64,000 nucleotides of DNA from JAGWBD01 sp965220615 (lineage in GTDB: Bacteria > Chloroflexota > Anaerolineae > Aggregatilineales > Phototrophicaceae), in assembly GCA_965220615.1 (NCBI GenBank), contig CBDCQL010000002.1, positions 1,798,001-1,862,000 on the forward strand, given 5' to 3'. Position numbers and translations under genes: made by a program. Under the pieces are notes generated by a model. It searched no databases and was not told where the DNA came from. It saw nothing but the letters and a program-made list of their open reading frames with translations. Of this stretch, positions 53,930 through 61,982 are shown piece by piece. Each line of letters opens with the position of its first letter. Positions within the stretch are counted from its first letter, which is position 1.

Positions 53930-56293
53930 TCATCCGGCCGTCACCATGGCGCCGGCCGACGCGGCGAAGACGATGCCAATCAATATCGCGGCGATCGCGA
54001 TGTAAAGCAGATACTGCTGCACTCGCCCGGTCTGCAGATGGCGCAGCCGCAGGCCCAGGGCGACGATGCCCTCCGGAATGCCGTCTCCCACCCCGTCGAT
54101 CAGCCAGGAGTTGAGCACCTTGAGCAGGTCGCCGATCCAGGTGAAGACGCGCCCCACCAGATGCAGGATGCCGTCGATCAGCCCGCGATCGAGGAATTCG
54201 TCGACCGCCTTGTGGGCGAACCAGAAGGATGGCCTGACAAAGACCCGCTCGTAGAGTTCATCGAGGTAGTACTTGCGGCGCAGCGTCTCGTGCACCTCAG
54301 CGCCCAGCACCTTGATGAGCGGGTCCGCTTCACCGGCCCGCAGGGGCCGGCGCCAGTACATGCGGTGTCCCAGATACAACCCGCCCAACGCCACGATGAA
54401 GGAGGCCGCCACCGGCACCAGCATGAAGGGCGGCGCCGACACCTGCATGTCCGGCACTGACGCGAAAAACTCCGTGGCGCTGTTCTGCGGCAGCGTCTCG
54501 ATCACGAAATGGTGGAAACGGTTGCCGCCCACGGCCTCGGGAGAGAAGAGCGCGCCAAACAGGGGAAAGTCCTCCGGCACACCGAGAAAACCGGCCAGAA
54601 TGGCGAAGACCGCCAGCCCCAGCAGGGGCAGCGTCATCGTCACGCTGATGATGCCCCGCCCCAGCCCGGCATGCCGCGCGGCTTCCGTACGGGGTTCGCC
54701 GCGGAAGGTCAAGCCCAGCTGGCGCATGGTGTAAAAGGCCGTCAGGAAGGCGGCCAGCGCCAGCAGAATGAAGACCAGGGCATGCGGCAGGTAACCGTGC
54801 GTGACCCCCAGCCAGGCGTCCGCCAGAATCTCGTCCTTGGACCAGAATCCGGCGGTCAGCAACGGGAAGCCCGCCAGCGAGAAGCCGCCAATCAGGAAAG
54901 TGATGAAGGTGACCGGCATGCGTTGTTGAAGGCCGCCCATATTCATCATGTCCTGGGGATCGAAGGGCTCGTGATGGTCGTCGTCATGGCCATCGTGATC
55001 GTCAGAGTCGCCATGGTCGTCATGATGCGCATGCTCGTGGACGTGGTGCTCGCCATGCTCCATGCCGTGAATGACCGAGCCGGAAGCCATGAAGAGCAGC
55101 GCCTTGAAAAAGGCGTGGGTGATCAGGTGGAAGGCGGCCGCCACCCAGGCGCCAATGCCCAGCGCGGCCATCATGAACCCCAGTTGCGAAATCGTCGAAT
55201 AGGCCAGCACGCGCTTGACGTCGTTCTGCGCCAGCGCGATGGTCGCGGCGAAGAGAGCGGTGCCGGCGCCCACCAGAGCCATCAGCAGCAGCGGCCCGTT
55301 GAACAGTCCGTGGTGCGGGTCCGCGCCGGCGACGAAGAGCGGGAAGAGGCGGATAATGGCGTAGATGCCGGCGGAGACCATGGCGGCGGCGTGAATCATG
55401 GCGCTGACCGGCGTGGGGCCTTCCATCGCGTCCGGCAGCCACACGTGCAGCGGGAACTGCGCCGACTTGCCGATGGTGCCGGCGATCAGGAAGACGCTGA
55501 TCAGGGCTGCCGCGCTGCCGCCCAGAATGATGGCCGGCGTCGTCGCCAGTTCCTGCAGTACGGCCGGGTTGTAGAGGATCTCGCGGAAACTGAGCGTGCC
55601 CGTCTCCAGATACAGGTAGACGATGCCCAGCAGCATGATGACGTCGGCCACGCGCGTGGTGGTGAAGGCCTTGACGGCCGCCGCGCTGGCGCTTTCTTTT
55701 TCGAACCAGAAGCCGATGAGCAAATAGGAGCAGAGGCCCATCACCTCCCAGCCGACGAAAAGCAGTAGCAAATTGTCCGCTACCACCAGGGTCAGCATGG
55801 CGCCGGCGAAGAGGGAAATCAGCGCGAAGAAACGCGACTGTCGCGGGTCATGCGCCATGTAACCGATGGAATAGATGAAGATGCCGAGCACCGCGATCGG
55901 CACCATAAACAGCATGATGACCGTCAGCGGGTCGACCAGCACGCCCATGTCGAAGGTCGTCAGGCCGGTATCCAGCCAGGCCGTCGCATCGGCGAAGACC
56001 TCCTCGCCGAAGTGATGACCGTAACCCCAGCCCTGCGACACCACGTGCAGGCTGATCACCAGCGCCAGCAGCACCCCCGCCATCCCGATGACCACACTCA
56101 GGACGCGGCTCCAGGCGCGCACCACCGGCACTTCCATCCCCTCGTAGTCGGGGTGATGACCGCCGTAGGCCTGGTCGGTGGCGGGCAACAGGCGCGCCCG
56201 GTTGCTGATCAGCATGATCAGGAAAAAGGCCAGCAGCGGCCCGGCCGGTATCAGCCAGGGCAGCGTGTTGGGGTCGCCGAGGTTGATCTGCAT
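53930..56293 (-). CDS. nuoL: NADH-quinone oxidoreductase subunit L with a His/Asp-rich loop
   Basis: A 787-aa NuoL, longer than usual. It has the antiporter core (LLLFVGWEVMGLCSYLLIGFW, FPLHVWLPDAMEGPTPVSAMIHAAAMVSAGIY, VKRVLAYSTISQLGFM) and the C-terminal amphipathic arm helix leading to a last membrane helix. Around residues 410-443 an inserted loop is made almost only of His, Asp, Glu and Gly, which may bind divalent metal. ATG at 56293 follows AGAGG; a GTG five codons earlier overlaps nuoK. Confidence 0.95.
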   Translation of the reverse strand: MQINLGDPNTLPWLIPAGPLLAFFLIMLISNRARLLPATDQAYGGHHPDYEGMEVPVVRAWSRVLSVVIGMAGVLLALVISLHVVSQGWGYGHHFGEEVFADATAWLDTGLTTFDMGVLVDPLTVIMLFMVPIAVLGIFIYSIGYMAHDPRQSRFFALISLFAGAMLTLVVADNLLLLFVGWEVMGLCSYLLIGFWFEKESASAAAVKAFTTTRVADVIMLLGIVYLYLETGTLSFREILYNPAVLQELATTPAIILGGSAAALISVFLIAGTIGKSAQFPLHVWLPDAMEGPTPVSAMIHAAAMVSAGIYAIIRLFPLFVAGADPHHGLFNGPLLLMALVGAGTALFAATIALAQNDVKRVLAYSTISQLGFMMAALGIGAWVAAAFHLITHAFFKALLFMASGSVIHGMEHGEHHVHEHAHHDDHGDSDDHDGHDDDHHEPFDPQDMMNMGGLQQRMPVTFITFLIGGFSLAGFPLLTAGFWSKDEILADAWLGVTHGYLPHALVFILLALAAFLTAFYTMRQLGLTFRGEPRTEAARHAGLGRGIISVTMTLPLLGLAVFAILAGFLGVPEDFPLFGALFSPEAVGGNRFHHFVIETLPQNSATEFFASVPDMQVSAPPFMLVPVAASFIVALGGLYLGHRMYWRRPLRAGEADPLIKVLGAEVHETLRRKYYLDELYERVFVRPSFWFAHKAVDEFLDRGLIDGILHLVGRVFTWIGDLLKVLNSWLIDGVGDGIPEGIVALGLRLRHLQTGRVQQYLLYIAIAAILIGIVFAASAGAMVTAG

Positions 56294-56301
56294 CGTCGCC
56301 T

Positions 56302-56610
56302 CTACCACCTCAGCAGGTTCACGTCTTCGACGATGACCGAGCGCTTCGTGCGATAGACGAAGAGCAAAATCGCCAGCCCGACGGCCGCTTCAGCCGCGGC
56401 AATCACGAATACGAAGGCGGCGAAGGCCTGGCCGCTCATGTCCTGCGGCGCCAGATATCGCCAGAAGGCCACCAGGTTAATGTTCACGGCGTTGAGCATC
56501 AGTTCCACCGACATCAGGATGGCCACGGCATTGCGCCGCGCCAGTACGCCATAGATGCCGATGCAGAAGAGCAGCGCCGCGACCAGCAGATACATCCAGA
56601 GCGGAATCAT
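56302..56610 (-). CDS. nuoK: NADH-quinone oxidoreductase subunit K
   Basis: A 102-aa membrane subunit with three helices. Two conserved buried Glu residues are visible (ILMSVELMLNAVNINLVAF and FVIAAAEAAVGLAILL). ATG overlaps the nuoJ stop as ATGA; the longer open frame lies inside nuoJ. Confidence 0.96.
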   Translation of the reverse strand: MIPLWMYLLVAALLFCIGIYGVLARRNAVAILMSVELMLNAVNINLVAFWRYLAPQDMSGQAFAAFVFVIAAAEAAVGLAILLFVYRTKRSVIVEDVNLLRW

Positions 56611-57143
56611 GCCTGCTCGTCCTCCTCGTCGCGGGCCACCACGATCGCGCCGATCATGGCCGCCGTCAGCAGGATCGAGGCCACCTCGAAGGGCAACACG
56701 AAGCCGTTGCCGTCCACCAGCGCCGCGCCCAGTTCCGCCGCGCCGCCCACGGTGGCCGACAGGCTCGTCACCTCGCCAGGTGCGCCCCGCCCCCAGACCG
56801 GCAGGATGATGCCCACGGCCAGCAGCAGGAAGAGCAGAATGACGGTGATGGCCGAGAGCCACCACTGCCGGTTGCGTACCTCGCCCAGGCTGGTCATGCT
56901 GCGCGTCAGCATCACGGCGAAGACGATCAGGATGGCGATCGCGCCGATGTAGACCAGCACCTGCACCGCCGCCAGAAAGGGTGCGCTGAGCAACACAAAG
57001 TAACCGGCCACGCCCAGCAGACTCAGGACCAGCCAGAGCGCGCCGTGGACGAGGTTGCGCGTGGTCACCACGCCAAGTCCGCCGCCCAGCACCAGCACAC
57101 TCAGGATGGCAAAGGCGATCGTTTGCGCATTGAGCTCGATCAT
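56607..57143 (-). CDS. nuoJ: NADH-quinone oxidoreductase subunit J
   Basis: A 178-aa membrane subunit with five helices. The conserved helix-3 motif VQVLVYIGAIAILIVFAVML is present. It contributes to the coupling region of complex I. It starts 28 bases after nuoH. In most operons nuoI lies between H and J; here it is missing. Confidence 0.95.
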   Translation of the reverse strand: MIELNAQTIAFAILSVLVLGGGLGVVTTRNLVHGALWLVLSLLGVAGYFVLLSAPFLAAVQVLVYIGAIAILIVFAVMLTRSMTSLGEVRNRQWWLSAITVILLFLLLAVGIILPVWGRGAPGEVTSLSATVGGAAELGAALVDGNGFVLPFEVASILLTAAMIGAIVVARDEEDEQA

Positions 57144-57171
57144 GCCCCGGCCCCCTGCCCGGCTGCGGCCA

Positions 57172-58440
57172 TCATGCCTCCGCCATTCCGCCGGCGGGAG
57201 CGGCCTCGCCCTTCACGGTCGCCAGCGCTTCGTCGGCCTCGCGCAGGGTACGGCCGTGGCGCTGCAGCAGATGCATGAAGATCGCGCCAAGCACCAGGTT
57301 ACCGGCCAGCAACACCAGGGTCTGCGGCAGGTTGGCCAACAGGTCGTTCGCCATTTCCGGCGCGGGCCGCAGGCCCAGTGCGTCGATCAGGCGCAGCAGG
57401 AAGGACTGCAGCAGAATGAGCACAATGGAAAGCGGCACCATGAACTTCCAGTTGATGTTCATCACCTGGTCGATGCGAAAACGCGGCACCGTATTGCGAA
57501 TGAGCAGCATGAAGAGGTAGACGACCGCCGTCTTCAGTCCCAGCCAGATGAAGCCCAGGGCCGGGAACTGGTCGACGAAGGGCCCCCACCAGCCGCCCAG
57601 GAAGAGCACCGCCGTCAGCACGGCGACGGTGAAGACGTGCATGAATTCACCGGCCATGAACATGCCAAACTTGAAGCCGGAGTATTCGATGTTGTAGCCG
57701 GCGATCAGCTCGGACTCCGCCTCCAGCAGGTCAAAGGGCGAGCGGCCGGTTTCCGCCAGATTGGCGACGAAGAAAATGATGGCCGCCAGGGGCGACATGA
57801 CGATGAACCACATACCGCCCTGGGCGCGCGTGAGGTCCTGCATGCCCATGGAACCCGCCATCAACACCGGCACCAGCAGGGCCAGGATCATCGGCACCTC
57901 GTAGCTGACGATCAGCGCGATGGTGCGAAAGGCGCCCAGCAGGGCGTACTTGTTGTTGCTGGACCAGCCACCGATCATGACCTTGACGGCGCCGATCGAC
58001 CCCACGGCGACAAAATAGAGGATGCCAATGCTCAGGTCCGCGCCGATGTGCAGGGGCGTGAAGGGGACGATGGCCCAGATGAGCACCACGGTGGCAAAGG
58101 TGATGATCGGCGCCAGGTTGAAGAGTATGCGGTCCGCGCCGGAGGGCGTAATGTCTTCCTTGGTCAGCATCTTGAGCGCGTCGGCAAGCGACTGCAGCAG
58201 GCCGTAGGGGCCGACGCGGTTGGGGCCAATGCGGTCCTGGATGCGGGCCGCAAACTTGCGCTCGATCCAGATGAGCAGGATGACTGTCAGCAGCGGCACC
58301 GTGGCCACGATGACGACCCCCAGCAGCAGGGACAGCAAATTGGCGAGATCGGCGTTCCAGCCGGCCCGCACCAGACAGGGCGACAGCGTGTTGATGAAAT
58401 CGACACAGGTCGTCAAGCCGTTGCTCCCCGCTAGACCCAT
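57172..58440 (-). CDS. nuoH: NADH-quinone oxidoreductase subunit H
   Basis: A 422-aa NuoH with eight or more helices. The quinone-site signatures are IERKFAARIQDRIGPNRVGPYGLLQSLADALK and the acidic loop AETGRSPFDLLEAESELIAGYNIEYSG. The C-terminus carries about 60 extra residues, including another hydrophobic segment (LLANLPQTLVLLAGNLVLGA). The start overlaps the nuoA stop by ten bases. Confidence 0.96.
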   Translation of the reverse strand: MGLAGSNGLTTCVDFINTLSPCLVRAGWNADLANLLSLLLGVVIVATVPLLTVILLIWIERKFAARIQDRIGPNRVGPYGLLQSLADALKMLTKEDITPSGADRILFNLAPIITFATVVLIWAIVPFTPLHIGADLSIGILYFVAVGSIGAVKVMIGGWSSNNKYALLGAFRTIALIVSYEVPMILALLVPVLMAGSMGMQDLTRAQGGMWFIVMSPLAAIIFFVANLAETGRSPFDLLEAESELIAGYNIEYSGFKFGMFMAGEFMHVFTVAVLTAVLFLGGWWGPFVDQFPALGFIWLGLKTAVVYLFMLLIRNTVPRFRIDQVMNINWKFMVPLSIVLILLQSFLLRLIDALGLRPAPEMANDLLANLPQTLVLLAGNLVLGAIFMHLLQRHGRTLREADEALATVKGEAAPAGGMAEA

Positions 58441-58793
58441 TCCAGGGCGCGTTTGCGCCAGGCGTAAATCAGGGCGTCGGTCAGCAGAAAGATGAACAGG
58501 AATCCTGCCCCGTAGGCGAACCAGTCAAGGCGCTCGTAGGCCACGGCCCAGGGAAAAAGGAAAATCATCTCGACGTCAAAGATCAGAAACACGAGGCCGT
58601 AGATGTAATACTGCACGCGGAACTGCACCCAGGTGTCGCCCACGGTCTCGACGCCGCTTTCGTAGGTCTGTTTCTTGAGCGCGTTGGGTTTCTTGGGTCG
58701 CACCAGCCAGGCGCCAATGATGGGGAGGGCGGGGAAGACCCAGGCGATCGCGAAAAAGACTCCGACAAAGGCCCATTCGTTCAGCGTTTCCAT
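58431..58793 (-). CDS. nuoA: NADH-quinone oxidoreductase subunit A
   Basis: A 120-aa membrane subunit with three helices and the quinone-site loop YESGVETVGDTWVQF, then VEMIFLFPWAVAY. ATG at 58793 is chosen because the upstream open frame is basic and unlike NuoA. The ribosome site is weak. It is the first gene of the cluster, which goes straight to nuoH without B, C or D. Confidence 0.95.
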   Translation of the reverse strand: METLNEWAFVGVFFAIAWVFPALPIIGAWLVRPKKPNALKKQTYESGVETVGDTWVQFRVQYYIYGLVFLIFDVEMIFLFPWAVAYERLDWFAYGAGFLFIFLLTDALIYAWRKRALEWV

Positions 58794-58870
58794 TGCCGTG
58801 CAGGGCCCCCGTCTCCGCCCGCCTCGTGCTGCCGCGTGGCCGGATTGTGCCAAAATGGACAAGCGCGCGA

Positions 58871-58899
58871 AGTATAGCAAAGGCGTTTTGCAGTCGCAA
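58871..58899 (-). promoter_or_regulatory. promoter of the nuo cluster
   Basis: The minus strand reads TTGCGA (58894-58899), 17 bases, TATACT (58871-58876), about 78 bases before the nuoA ATG. Confidence 0.6.
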
Positions 58900-58978
58900 G
58901 TCGCAACTGACCCGCTTGCCCGGGGCGCCGCCCGCCAGAGTCTCGCGCCGCGCCTGCCGCGCCTGTAGACTGGACGCC

Positions 58979-60022
58979 ATGTATCGCATCATCCAACCCG
59001 CCGCCGCTGACTGGGAGCATTTCGTCCAGGGTCATCCACGCGCGCACGTGCTGCAATTGCCCGCCTGGGGCTCACTCAAGGCCGCGTATGGCTGGCAGGT
59101 CGTCCGCGTCGGCCTGACGCCCCCGGACGGCGACGAACTGGTGGCCGGTGCACAGATGTTGCTGCGTCCGCTGGGCCGCGTGGGCAAGCTCGCCTACCTG
59201 CCCATGGGCCCCTTGCTGGGCGCTGACGACCAGTGGGACGCCCTCTGGCCCGCCCTGCACCGTCGCGCGGGCCGCCGCCGGGCCTTCATGCTCAAGTGGG
59301 AACCGGGCCACGAGGCGGGCTACGACGCGCAGCAACAGGAGGCCTGGCGCTTTCGCAGCAGCGACCACAGCATTCAGCCGCCGCGCAGCCTGATTATCGA
59401 CCTGCGCCAGAACGAGGATGGCATTCTGGCGCGCATGAATCAGGGGACGCGGCGCAAGATCCGCCTCGGTCACAAACACGGCGTGCGCTGCCGCCAGGGC
59501 GCCGCGGCCGACCTGACGGCCTTCACGCAGTTGATGAGCGAGACCGGCGAGCGCAATGCCTTCGGCGTGCACGAAGCGGACTACTACCGCCGCGCCTTTG
59601 AGCTCTTCGTGCCCCAGGGCAACGCCGCCCTGTGGCTGGCCGAGCACGAGGGAGAGTTGCTGGCCGGCGTCATGGTCTTCCGCGCGGGCCGCCAGGCCTG
59701 GTACCTCTACGGAGCTTCGGCATCGCAGAAACGCAAGCTAATGGCAAGTTACGCCGCCCAGTGGGCCGCCATCCGCTGGGCCAGACAGCAGGGTTGTCAC
59801 AGCTACGACCTCTGGGGCGTACCAGACGCCGGACGGGTGACGCTGGAAGCCGGCTTTCAGACCCGCCGCGACGGCCTCTGGGGCGTCTACGGTTTCAAGC
59901 GCGGTTGGGGCGGTGAACTCTGCCGCAGCGCAGGCGCATTCGACCGCGTGTACAACCCGCTGCTGCATCGCCTTTACCGCATCGCCCTCGCCCTGCGTCG
60001 TCGCGGCCAGGCGCTGGACTGA
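58979..60022 (+). CDS. FemAB/FemX-like peptidyltransferase, copy 1
   Basis: A 347-aa protein of two GNAT-like domains, as in FemX/FemAB, which attach amino acids from aminoacyl-tRNA to the peptidoglycan stem. Signatures are AHVLQLPAWGSLKAAYGW, MNQGTRRKIRLGHKHGV near residue 145 and WYLYGASASQKRKLMASYAAQWAAIRWARQQG, YDLWGVPD and WGVYGFKRGWGG. ATG at 58979 is chosen; upstream codons are unlike the family. It is divergent from nuo. The second copy starts directly at its stop codon. Confidence 0.85.
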   Translation: MYRIIQPAAADWEHFVQGHPRAHVLQLPAWGSLKAAYGWQVVRVGLTPPDGDELVAGAQMLLRPLGRVGKLAYLPMGPLLGADDQWDALWPALHRRAGRRRAFMLKWEPGHEAGYDAQQQEAWRFRSSDHSIQPPRSLIIDLRQNEDGILARMNQGTRRKIRLGHKHGVRCRQGAAADLTAFTQLMSETGERNAFGVHEADYYRRAFELFVPQGNAALWLAEHEGELLAGVMVFRAGRQAWYLYGASASQKRKLMASYAAQWAAIRWARQQGCHSYDLWGVPDAGRVTLEAGFQTRRDGLWGVYGFKRGWGGELCRSAGAFDRVYNPLLHRLYRIALALRRRGQALD

Positions 60023-61090
60023 ATGTTACACCGGCAGGAGGTCCACGATCGCGCGGAGTGGAACGCGCGTCTGAGCGAGCTGCCCGGCGCCCACGTGCTG
60101 CAGACCTGGGAGTGGGGCGAGTTCAAACGGGAGACCACAGGCTGGCAGCCGCTGCGCCTGGCATTCCTGCAGGGCAGCGAGACCGTCGCCATGGTCTCCA
60201 TCGGCCGGCGCCGGACAGGACCCCTGCGCGTCATGTACGCGCCGCGCGGGCCGGTACTCGCCTGGGAAGACGCGACGTTGCGCGCGGCCCTGCTGGACGC
60301 CCTGCAAGACGTCGCCCGGCACCACGGCGCGCTTTGGCTCAAAATCGACCCCGACCTGCCCTGCGCCAGCGGCCTGCCAGGCAGTGAAGATGAACGATCG
60401 CATCCCTCCGGCCAGGCCCTGGTGGAGGAGCTACAGGGGCGCGGCTGGCGTTTTTCGGCCGAACAGGTGCAGTTCCGCAACAGCATCCAGATCGACCTCA
60501 ACGTCGGCGAGGATGAATTGCTGGCTTCCTTCAGCCCCAACACGCGCCGCAAGATTCGTCTCGCCGAACGTCGCGACGTCCAGGTGCGCGTCGCCGGCGT
60601 CGACGATCTCGACACGCTGTACGCGCTGTACCGGGTCACCGGCATCCGTGACGGTTTCCTCACCCGTCCCGCAACCTACTATCGCCGGGCCTGGGGCGAC
60701 TTCCTGCAGGCCGGTCTCGCCCGGGCCCTGATCGCCGAATGCCGCGGAGTCCCGCTGGCGCACGTCATCCTGTTTCATTTTGGCGAGCGCTGCTTCTATT
60801 TCTACGGCGCTTCCGCGGACGAGGAACGCCGGCGCATGCCCAACCACCTGCTGCAATGGGAGGCAATCCGTTGGGCGCGGGCGCAAGGCTACAGGATCTA
60901 CGACTTTTGGGGCGCGCCCGACGTCTTCGATGAAAGCGACCCACTCTGGGGCGTCTACGGCTTCAAGCGCGGTTTTCGCGGGCGGGTCACGCGCGGCGTC
61001 GGCGCCTGGGATTACGCGCCTTCACCCTTGCCCTACCGGCTCTGGGCCGCGGCGTGGCCACGATGGCGGCAACTGCGCCGGCTGCGCTGA
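60023..61090 (+). CDS. FemAB/FemX-like peptidyltransferase, copy 2
   Basis: A 355-aa paralogue of the preceding gene, with the same order of motifs: AHVLQTWEWGEFKRETTGW, FSPNTRRKIRLAERRDV near residue 175, FYFYGASADEERRRMPNHLLQWEAIRWARAQG, YDFWGAPDVFD and WGVYGFKRGFRG. The ATG directly follows the TGA of copy 1, showing coupled translation. Two Fem proteins suggest successive addition of two bridge residues. The last 104 bases overlap the convergent ElyC-like gene. Confidence 0.85.
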   Translation: MLHRQEVHDRAEWNARLSELPGAHVLQTWEWGEFKRETTGWQPLRLAFLQGSETVAMVSIGRRRTGPLRVMYAPRGPVLAWEDATLRAALLDALQDVARHHGALWLKIDPDLPCASGLPGSEDERSHPSGQALVEELQGRGWRFSAEQVQFRNSIQIDLNVGEDELLASFSPNTRRKIRLAERRDVQVRVAGVDDLDTLYALYRVTGIRDGFLTRPATYYRRAWGDFLQAGLARALIAECRGVPLAHVILFHFGERCFYFYGASADEERRRMPNHLLQWEAIRWARAQGYRIYDFWGAPDVFDESDPLWGVYGFKRGFRGRVTRGVGAWDYAPSPLPYRLWAAAWPRWRQLRRLR

Positions 61091-61718
61091 CCTGCAGCAG
61101 CAGTTCCGGAATGTTCAGCAGATAACGCAGGCCCAGCCAGTAAAGTACGGCAACCTCGCGCAGGGTATTCCACAGGTAGTGGCCAGGCGGCGCGTGGGCG
61201 GCGGGACTGGTGAGTACGGGCTGACCGAAGCGCTCGAAGAGCAGGCGTGCCCGCAGCAAATGGTAGCCGTCGCTGACCAGGATGACGCGTTGCCAGCCGC
61301 GGGTCTCGATCAGCGCCGTGCTGAAGCGGGCGTTTTCCTCCGTGCTGTGGCTGTCGTCTTCCAGCAGGATGGCGCCCGTCGGGATTCCCAGCTGCTGCAA
61401 AATCTCGCCACAGACCGCCGCCTCGCTGCGGCTGCGACCCGCGCCGGTGCCACCGCTGCAAATGACATGTGACGCCAGACCGCGACTGAACAGTTCAGCG
61501 ACGTGTTGCAGTCGTCTCGTCATCGACCGGCTGGGCCGGTCTCCGGGCTCCAGACCCGCGCCCAAGAGCACGATGACGTCGGCCGTCGCGGCCTGGTCGA
61601 CGTGGCTGTACAGAATCACTGCCAGCGCCGGCAGCAGGATGGCGAGCGATACGAGCGCCAGGGCCATACGCGCGAGCCCGCGCCTCACCAGGAAAGTGGC
61701 AGGGTCACGAAACTGCAC
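60987..61718 (-). CDS. YdcF/ElyC/SanA-family (DUF218) membrane protein
   Basis: A 243-aa protein with one N-terminal membrane helix (MALALVSLAILLPALAVIL) and a DUF218 domain outside the membrane: ADVIVLLGAGLEPG, SHVICSGGTGAGRSRSEA, LEDDSHSTEENA and VILVSDGYHLLRARLLF. ElyC and SanA act in envelope integrity and undecaprenyl-phosphate use. Start GTG immediately after the stop of the small CxxC gene. The last 34 residues, very Arg-rich, are encoded antisense to the end of FemAB copy 2. Confidence 0.8.
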   Translation of the reverse strand: MQFRDPATFLVRRGLARMALALVSLAILLPALAVILYSHVDQAATADVIVLLGAGLEPGDRPSRSMTRRLQHVAELFSRGLASHVICSGGTGAGRSRSEAAVCGEILQQLGIPTGAILLEDDSHSTEENARFSTALIETRGWQRVILVSDGYHLLRARLLFERFGQPVLTSPAAHAPPGHYLWNTLREVAVLYWLGLRYLLNIPELLLQVSAAGAVAAIVATPRPRAGRARVKARNPRRRRRA

Positions 61719-61982
61719 TCAGAGCTGTTGTTTCAAGTTGCATGAGCAGGGAAATTCATTGCCGTACTCAAGGATCCAACCGCCGCCTCCACATTTGGGA
61801 CAGGTCTTCTTTGCTTTGTGTCGTTTACTGCTTCGACGTGACATGCCACGCTTTTTGCGGGATCGTGTGAAGGTGCGTCGCTCTGCAGGTTTCCAAGCCG
61901 TGCCTGATGGCCGCGAAGCCGGCTTTTGACCTGCGGTTTTGCCAAAAAGCGATGAGATTAACCGAACAAGCTGCCTTAGCAC
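61719..61982 (-). CDS. small Cys-rich (CxxC...CxC) basic protein
   Basis: Up to 87 aa. The C-terminal 40 residues hold KKTCPKCGGGGWILEYG and FPCSCN, a zinc-ribbon-like set of four Cys; the first half is basic. Either GTG at 61982, overlapping the nrdJ stop, or ATG at 61844 (41 aa) could be the start. Local base composition is less GC-rich than the neighbours. DnaJ-type CxxCxGxG similarity is only local. Function unknown. Confidence 0.55.
   Translation of the reverse strand: MLRQLVRLISSLFGKTAGQKPASRPSGTAWKPAERRTFTRSRKKRGMSRRSSKRHKAKKTCPKCGGGGWILEYGNEFPCSCNLKQQL

Noticed and set aside
53930..56293. Mrp-type sodium/proton antiporter instead of complex I
   Set aside because: nuoA, nuoH, nuoJ and nuoK of complex I type are in the same cluster, and NuoH is absent from Mrp.
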